From the NCBI GenBank assembly GCA_003116995.1, contig BDSL01000005.1:1500001-1564000 (forward strand): 64,000 bases of DNA, written 5' to 3'. The DNA is from Yamagishiella unicocca. Taxonomy: Eukaryota > Chlorophyta > Chlorophyceae > Chlamydomonadales > Volvocaceae. Position numbers and translations under genes: made by a program. Under the pieces are notes generated by a model that did no database searches, had not been told where the DNA came from, and saw nothing but the letters and a program-made list of their open reading frames with translations. Positions 57,515 through 64,000 of this stretch are shown here, one piece after another. Numbering within the stretch: position 1 is the first letter of the stretch; every line of letters starts with the position of its first letter.

Positions 57515-59411
57515 ATCTCTCCACAGTCGTCCCGTGGGTCAAATGCTGCGTTTCCATCTCCTACGGGCGTAGTGTGGTGACAGTTACTACGCAACGACCT
57601 GGACAGACCTGCGGTAGCCGCTCCCTGCTAGCACAGCCCCTCGCGAAAGTTTCTGGGTGGTTGTAGTTAGTGGGGCGCGCCCGCGCGCGTGGTATCGAGA
57701 CCTGCTGCCATCATGCTGAAACCTACGCACACTCTTTCTCAGCCGCTTAAACAGCCAGCCGCCAAAGTGGCCCGGCACGAGCCGACTACCGAGTCCCGCC
57801 GGGACCTAGTCCGACGTTACTGCGTTCAGCTGGTAGCCCTGTCGGGTCTCCCCCCCAGCGCAGCACCTTTCGCCAGTGTTAACCTAGCGCACGCGCAGGC
57901 CACGGCAGTCTTTGACGAGCATCTCGCAAAGATAACCTTAATCACGCACTCAGCGACCGCCTCGCCGTTCCCAGGGGCGGCGGGTTCACTTCGGCCACAG
58001 TGGAATCAACTACTAGGGACTACTAGGAATTGTCTATGATGATGTTATGCTACGGAGATGATGCGACTTTGATGTTGTCCTACTGGCCACTATATGCAAC
58101 ATGAAAAATCTGTCGACTGACGAATGTCTGCCCCGATTGCCGTTTGCAGCTGGTCTGGGAGATTGCGATGCCGGGAACTGAGTGCCAGCCAGGGGATTGT
58201 CGGGAGGTTTAATGCTTCTTGGGAGGTTAATTGCCGCCGGGAGCTGAGTGCCGGCGTGCGGGATCCAAACTTGTACGTACTGAGGACAAGAAGATCGCGT
58301 CTGAGACAATTGAATATACTACAGTTGTAAATTGTATCTCTCCTCAGCAGCGAAGTCCAATCAGCAGATATTTGCGCAGGTTTTACTGTCGTTTTGCAAG
58401 GTTTTGCCGCTGTCGTAAAGTGTGAATGACGTTCTTGGCGCCCAGGCGCCCCCTTGATGGAAAGTGTCACTGCAAGCCTTGCGAAACGGAGCGGATTTCC
58501 AAAAATCTGCCCACATATCATTAGGATTTGCGGCAGGTCAGGCTCTGCGGCAGGAACAGGAATCGCGCAAAGACGTTCACTAGACCGGTTAGCATTTATT
58601 TGGCGCTGTCCGAGAAGGTAACCCAGGTCGGCAATGAGAGTTACTAAGGAAGTAAGGCTCAACTGCTGTTACAATCCATGGCGAAACGAGGGGCAGACAC
58701 CAAAGCGCTGCACCGACAGGATTATTTATTTATCCCACAAGGACCTCCAGCTGGCCTGGCCGGCGCCAAACAGCAGCTCGAAGTGCCGTTGCGGCGCACC
58801 GGCCTGCACCGGCGCCCTCACGTCGCCCACCGTCTCACTGCGCGTTGCACGCCCCCGACTGGATGGTCTACCTGCGATCATAATCTCCATGCGTGCGCAC
58901 TTGCACGCCCTACACCAACAGCGTTGGTGGACTGTCGCGTGATGACCAGAGATACGAGATCCAAAAGGACGGAACGAAGAAGAACTCGTTGTCGCACCAA
59001 CAGGCGTAGCGCTGCCCGGTCAAACAGCAGCTCAACAGTAACGAGCACCCCACTGCGGTGCCATCTGGTGTCAGGTGATGCGCCCAGTGGCTCTACCATA
59101 TGGTCTGGGGCCCACTGTTAACAGTTACGACTATCTCAATACGATTACGACTACCCCTTGCTGGCACAACAGTTCGCTGACAAGCGCTCTCGACGCCCCT
59201 TATGTAGCTCAAACCCCCGCCTGGTCCAAGTCCATGTCGGCCGCGCTCCCTGCTGAGTCGGCTAAAAAGGTGCCGTGAAGACGACGCTACTACTGGCAAT
59301 CTACACCCCTAACACTGCCTGTACGATGCATACCAAACAAACAATCACAGGAAACCGCCGTCCTCTGCTGCCTCGTCACAACTGGCCTGGAGCCCACTGT
59401 AACAATCACGG

Positions 59412-62400
59412 CTACAGTTGGCCGGATGCCCACTTGATGATGTCGACTGAGTCCAGCTTATCCACGTACTTCCGATACACGGTGTAGTTGACGTGGCTGG
59501 GAATGGCCGGTGGCCGCCACACCTTGCTATTGCGAACAGCGCAGTCGTTCCTGCGGGCGGGCCAAGTAAGGTTGCGGGTTGCGGTGAAGCAGGCGGTGTG
59601 ATTGGATGGTGTATTGGAGCGAGAAGCCTAGTGACGGGAACACGACCGGGCCATCGGGGATGGCGGCAGCATCCGGATGCCTTATATCACGCGAAACGGT
59701 TACCCCGTATTCCCGATTACCCCACAGAAGCGGTTACCCCGCAAAACCCACACATTCCAGGCCTGCCCAGGTCACCAGGCCTGCCCAGACCCCACCCAAT
59801 CACCTCTGCCACGCGCGCCTGAAGCCGTCCAGCTCCACCATCTGCTCCTGAAGCCGCCGCCGAGACCGGCCGCCACTGGCAACCACACCACCAGCAGCTG
59901 CAGCCCCGAAACCATGGTAACCCAACCCTCCGCCATAGCTCGCATCCACCTCTGCACCAGCTGAGTCGGCTTCGTCGCGACGAGGCGCGCCGTCGGTGGA
60001 GGAAGACCCCTCGGCCTCACGCTGCGGACGACTGGGCTTCTTCGCCGCGGCCTTCCGTGCCTTACGCTGGTGTGCAGAGTCGTCGTGACCCGTGGGCCGC
60101 CCCAGCTGGCCGTTGACCACCAAATCGAGCAGGGCGGGATGCAGCCCACCCGGGAGGTCGGACTTGAGGATGAAGGCAGGTGTGTCCTCATCAAGCGGGG
60201 CCCGGGCCTCCTGGCGGTCTCGGTGGTTTTGGTAGTTGTCGGTTGGCCGTTCATGGTCGTGGTGGCTGTGGTTTCGGAAGTGTGAATCCGCTTTAGGGCC
60301 CGGATGGCTGCGTCGCCGTGGCTGCTCTTGCTGGTCGTGGTTCTGGAGCCGGCGTCCTCCGGCGGACAGCTGTTGGAAGGTGTCGGCTGCCCCTGCCAGC
60401 CTGCTGCTGGCCGCAGCGGCCTCTGCAGCGGAAGGCAGCCCCTTGCTGGCAGCAGCGGCCTCGGCGGCAGCGGCCGAAGTGGAGATCGTTTTGGGGTTAG
60501 GACCAGGGATGAGGCTTCCCCGCGTGGGGCCATACGCGAAGGGCGCCGTATCGGTGACAGGCTTAGGGTCACGCATGACATAGATGTTGTACCTTCGGTT
60601 TGCCAGGGTTTGGGGGTTTGGGTTTTTGAGGGATTGGGGATGCGCGCATGTATGGGTGCGTAGTATTAGTAGTAACGGTTACAGTGGGCTGCAGGCCAGC
60701 CATCGGGCACATCGCCTGACACTGAGGGGGATACATGCCCCACCATGTGTTGCCCAGGACTGCGCTTGCACTGTTGTTTCGATAGGACCGCTGCGCATGG
60801 CATGACATCCTCCTACAAACACCCAAGCCTTCTGTTCTACCTCTTGGTCTGGAACCCACTGTTACCGTTACAACCCAAGCCGTGCGCCCTTCTCTCACCC
60901 GTCGGTATCGCGGGTGAAGTTCGCGGCAGCGTTCCAGAACATCACACCCGCGAGCGACCCGCCGCGCCGCGCGCTGTCGATCAGCTGCTCAAACATGACC
61001 TGGTTGCAGGAGGCGGTTGAGCAGTCGGTTGCGGTTAGCGGGAGTTGGTTGCGGTTAGCGGGGTTTGGTTGCGGTTAGCGGGATTTGGTTGCCGTTAGCG
61101 GGGGTTGGTTGCGGTTAGCGGTGGTTGGTTGTTGTGGCGTTTGCGTGATCCCAAGTCTTCACGGATCGGGCAACGCGGTAACTGATGGGAGGGGCCGTCG
61201 AATGACGGAAGCGCGGCCGGCAGTGAAAACACTGTGCCAGGGTGTGCAGAAGGCCGTGACAGGAAGGCCGCACAAGGGCGGCGGGCGTCAGGCCTCTCCG
61301 CACCCCCCCCCCCCGGACCGATGCTCCCAGCCGATACCTGCAGTAAGATGCGGCGGTCATGCTCCCACATGCGCCTGTACATTTCCGGGCGGTGGGTACA
61401 GTTGCAGGTGAGAGTGAGGAGGTAGCTGGAAGGAGGCGGTTGCGGCGGACGGTTGGGGCTCTGGGGCTCAGGACCCCGCTCAAGGCGATTGCTCAACAAC
61501 ATGCGAAAGAAAGAGCGTGGGGGGCATCCGCTGGGGCACAACCACGTTCTCCTCGTCCTCTCCATTTGTCGGCAGGCCCACGTGTTTTCCCCCTCAAACC
61601 CACCACCATGTAAGTCCAAACTCCTCCATCAGCAGCGGCTTGCCCAGCTGATCAGACACCTGCTCATGGGCCTCGACGTAACGGGTGAACCTGCAGGCAG
61701 CGGGTGGAGAGGAGGGCGAGGTGGGGCCAATGTTACGGGCAACAACAGCACCCGAACAGTACAGGGCGCGATACGACGCGCGGGAGCTCCGAAACCCCAA
61801 ACATGGCACGGCGGCTGCTCACCAGTTGATGTAGCACACGAAGTCGCATTTGACCCAGATGGGATCGTTGCGGCGGGGGTCCAGGTTGAACGGCAGCTCC
61901 TCCACCTGGAAGCGAGTGTGTTCGTACAGCGTACGGGCGCGTCAACGGATGCGGTGTTTCCTGCTTAGGACAAAGATGGCGACCTCGCGACTGGCTGCTG
62001 CGAGAAGGTTCTGGGAGGATGCAACAGCCACTCGCGAGCGTCTAGCCAGCTTGTGCGCGCGCAATGGCGGGCGGCGGAGCGCCGTACATCGTCCCACCTG
62101 GCGCTCGTACACGTGTATGCAGGCGAAGTCATGTTCCTTCATGGACACGGTGGCGATCCAGTCCTCCCCTGGAGCAGGGGTGTTACAGAAAATGACCGAT
62201 TACTCGACATGGGAAGTGTAGTGGAGGGAGCACTGCGAGTGCTGCCTCGGAGAGGAAGGCGGGGCGTCGGCGCAGGGGCGGGAGTGCCAGCCGATGGGGC
62301 CGGTGGGCGGCGGACCTTCAGGTGGTCAGATGGACAGCCAATGGGGGGATTGTGTATGGGGCCTACCGCAGGTCGGGCGGCAGGGACGGGCTAAGGGCAA

Positions 62401-63664
62401 AAGGGGCGTAGCGGGGTGCAGCAGTGCGGCCGTGCTTGCTTGCAAGACGTGTGCAGGGAGGGCTGGGGCCTCAGGTAGCGGTAGCGGGCGGGTTTCTCCG
62501 CTCACCCGGGCCTCAGGACCAGCCGCAGCGAGTTCCCACCGACCTGTCCCACCCTCCCCGCGCAGCACATCCCGGCCAAACGCAATTCCAAACGTGTGTA
62601 CCAAATTTTCCCATGTCGGTTTTAGTTTTCAGTGCCGAGGCGCGGGTTTCCTTTCATACCCTGCCCGCTCATCCCCGACCCCCGCCCGCTCACCCCCGAC
62701 CCCCGCCTCACCCTCACACTGCGCCCCCGCTCCCGGGTTGAGGAGGTGCAGGTTGGTCTGCGGGTCGGGCATGAAGTAGCCCTCGCTGCCCTGGAGGGGG
62801 AGAGCGGGCGGGGTGAAGGGTGGGAGCGGCTCAGCCAGGGTGGGGTGACGGATGGGAGTGGCTCAGCCAGGGCGGGGCGGGGTGAGGGGTGGGAGCGGCT
62901 CGGCCAGGGCGGGCGGGGGCCTGGAGGCCAGGACGCATTAGACGTACAGCCCTGAGCAGCGCCACCGACCTGCGTGATGAGGTGGTTTGGATCTATGGAT
63001 CTGAGATACACTGCCATCTCGCGGATCCAGCCCAGCTTGATTGCCATCTGGGAGGAGTCGCAGCCTGACGGTGGGTGGTTGGGAGGGACGGTTGGGGTGG
63101 GGTGGTTGGGAGGGACGGTTGGGGGTGGGGTGGTTGGGAGGCGCGAGGCAGGGACGGTTGGGGGGCAGGAACGGCGCGGGTCAAAGAGGGAGCGCAACCT
63201 GGTGGTGCGCTTGGACTCCAGTCCTAAGAGGCAGATAGGCTGGATTCACTTTCGCCATATGCATCTGTCGCCAGCAGTTCGCCGCACCGACCCACTCATC
63301 GACTGCAGCCGTCGACCCACCGACACACTGACCCACTCACCTTTCTGTGGCCCCACCGACCCACTCACCCGGGGTATTGACACACGACCTCCGTTCCTCG
63401 TTTCCTCAACCAAGTTCTCAAACATGCGCCTCCAAGCGTGTGTACGAGACGGTTCCCTACTCGGCTTCCCAGTCCACAGGCCTTCCTCAGCCCACGCACC
63501 CGGGCACCGTGGCTCGTTCATAACGTCCCAGCCCAGGATGGTGGGATCGTCCCGATAGAGCACACCGCTGTATGCGTTGACCCGGTTGATCATCACGTCG
63601 AAGTGCCGCTTCACCAGCTCCCGAGTGGACCTGTCAGAGTAGTAGTCGAACACGGTCTTGCCAT
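59412..63664 (-). CDS. GH5 endo-1,4-beta-mannanase (5' part outside the window)
   Basis: Ten phase-consistent minus-strand exons are visible: 63664-63500, 63064-62970, 62790-62718, 62168-62098, 61905-61823, 61690-61607, 61374-61338, 60999-60899, 60592-59804, 59550-59412. The first reads DGKTVFDYYSDRSTRELVKR then GVLYRDDPTILGWDVMNEPR, the GH5 mannanase strand with the acid/base Glu (NEP). Later come AVYLRSIDPNHLITQ, EDWIATVSMKEHDFACIHVY, and GKPLLMEEFGLTW with the nucleophile Glu. The enzyme cleaves mannan backbones and is normally secreted. The N-terminal exons, including any signal peptide, lie beyond position 64000. After the barrel (LAGVMFWNAAANFTRDTDGY) there is an unusual 300-residue Ala/His/Arg-rich tail, joined to a short last exon (NDCAVRNSKVWRPPAIPSHV). 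The start of exon 61374 is ambiguous; 61425 also fits the phase. Confidence 0.82.
61020..61130. repeat. About 22-bp TTAGCGGG minisatellite in a GH5 intron
   Basis: Five imperfect units of GGTTGCGGTTAGCGGGRTTT lie in the intron just upstream (gene sense) of the exon 60999-60899. Confidence 0.8.
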
Positions 63665-64000
63665 CTGGAGGGAGTGGGGGAGTATAGAATAAATCCGCGA
63701 ATCCGCGAGTGAGGGGGATGGCTGGGTCGTGGTGCGGCGCGTGTGGGGTGCAGGTCCGGGTCGCAAATGTGGAAGGCATGGGCGTGAAGGGCATCGCTCG
63801 TGTCCGACACGGCGTGGTCTCGGCTCCGTTCCCTCCGTTCCCTCCGTATCCGTACTCGTAACCACACCCTGCCCTCATATTCCATCTAGTAGCTGCCCCG
63901 CCCACCCCGACCCTATCGGTTGCTTCGTCTCATGTGGCAAACACGCGCAGAGATGACAAAACTAATTCGTGGTTTAAGAAATATTCAAAAACCTATCAAA
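63665..64000. other. GH5 intron continuing off the window
   Basis: The acceptor of exon 63664-63500 is clear (CCCTCCAG on the minus strand), but no donor or upstream exon is visible to position 64000. The stretch is therefore intron or holds an unrecognised short exon. Confidence 0.5.

Larger units (their letters stand above)
56577..59411. other. Repeat-rich region without a supported gene
   Basis: Contains a 20-bp tandem repeat (57020-57100), a TATATAAA box (57148-57155), three or more copies of the palindromic GGAACCCACTGTAAC motif, and a block at 57925-57975 matching 55503-55560. The region has lower GC and many short direct repeats. It looks like accumulated mobile-element debris. The 3' UTR of the GH5 gene enters from the right; TTACA at about 58671 is a possible poly(A) signal for it. 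Confidence 0.45.

Noticed and set aside
58910..59092. Minus-strand 60-codon frame rich in Trp, Cys and Phe (CWCDNEFFFVPSFWISYLW)
   Set aside because: No ATG, a stop immediately upstream, no clear acceptor site; possibly an exon remnant but not supportable.
1..64000. CRISPR arrays, rRNA genes, bacterial operons or prophage
   Set aside because: The repeats are head-to-tail minisatellites without spacers of constant length, and all recognised genes are intron-rich eukaryotic genes.

Overview
The window looks like nuclear DNA of a volvocine green alga (Chlamydomonas/Volvox group). The evidence is very high GC, many short exons with GT-AG introns, long CCN-coded proline tracts typical of algal wall or extracellular-matrix proteins, Ala/Gly/Glu-rich linkers in nuclear proteins, abundant intronic minisatellites, and TGTAA poly(A)-type signals after stop codons. 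I cannot name the species. Gene models below were built by hand by joining exons whose splice phases agree.

Layout. 0.3-11.6 kb: two tail-to-tail paralogues (plus 326-6279, minus 11597-8819) with the same five-exon structure: signal peptide, Kazal-like Cys domain, polyproline rod, C-type-lectin-like domain. The minus copy is intact (399 aa). The plus copy has a rod about six times longer whose proline frame slips repeatedly. 13.3-18.2 kb (+): a large ELM2-SANT chromatin protein. 20.8-22.4 kb (-): COQ10, a START-domain coenzyme Q binding protein. 22.8-25.6 kb (+), divergent from COQ10: a PHD-finger/GNAT acetyltransferase of the plant IDM1 type. 28.7-33.2 kb (-): Qng1/DUF2419 queuosine salvage protein in ten or more exons. 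34.4-42.9 kb (+), divergent from Qng1: a 17-exon TPR plus tandem PRMT-fold protein. 43.6-54.7 kb (+): UTP13/TBL3, a WD40 subunit of the small-subunit processome, with a long acidic tail. 55.2-59.4 kb: repeat-rich remnants, including a hydroxyproline-rich-protein fragment and a palindromic dispersed repeat. 59.4-63.7 kb (-): the 3' part of a GH5 endo-beta-mannanase that continues past the right edge.

The genes are not a pathway cluster. They are a normal eukaryotic gene string: extracellular matrix or lectin proteins, chromatin regulators, mitochondrial ubiquinone function, tRNA-base salvage, arginine methylation, ribosome assembly and polysaccharide degradation. The most unusual items are the Kazal-polyproline-lectin pair, the frame-slipped 4.1-kb proline tract that is open in all six frames, the tandem PRMT protein with both double-E loops altered, and several dispersed intronic repeat families.
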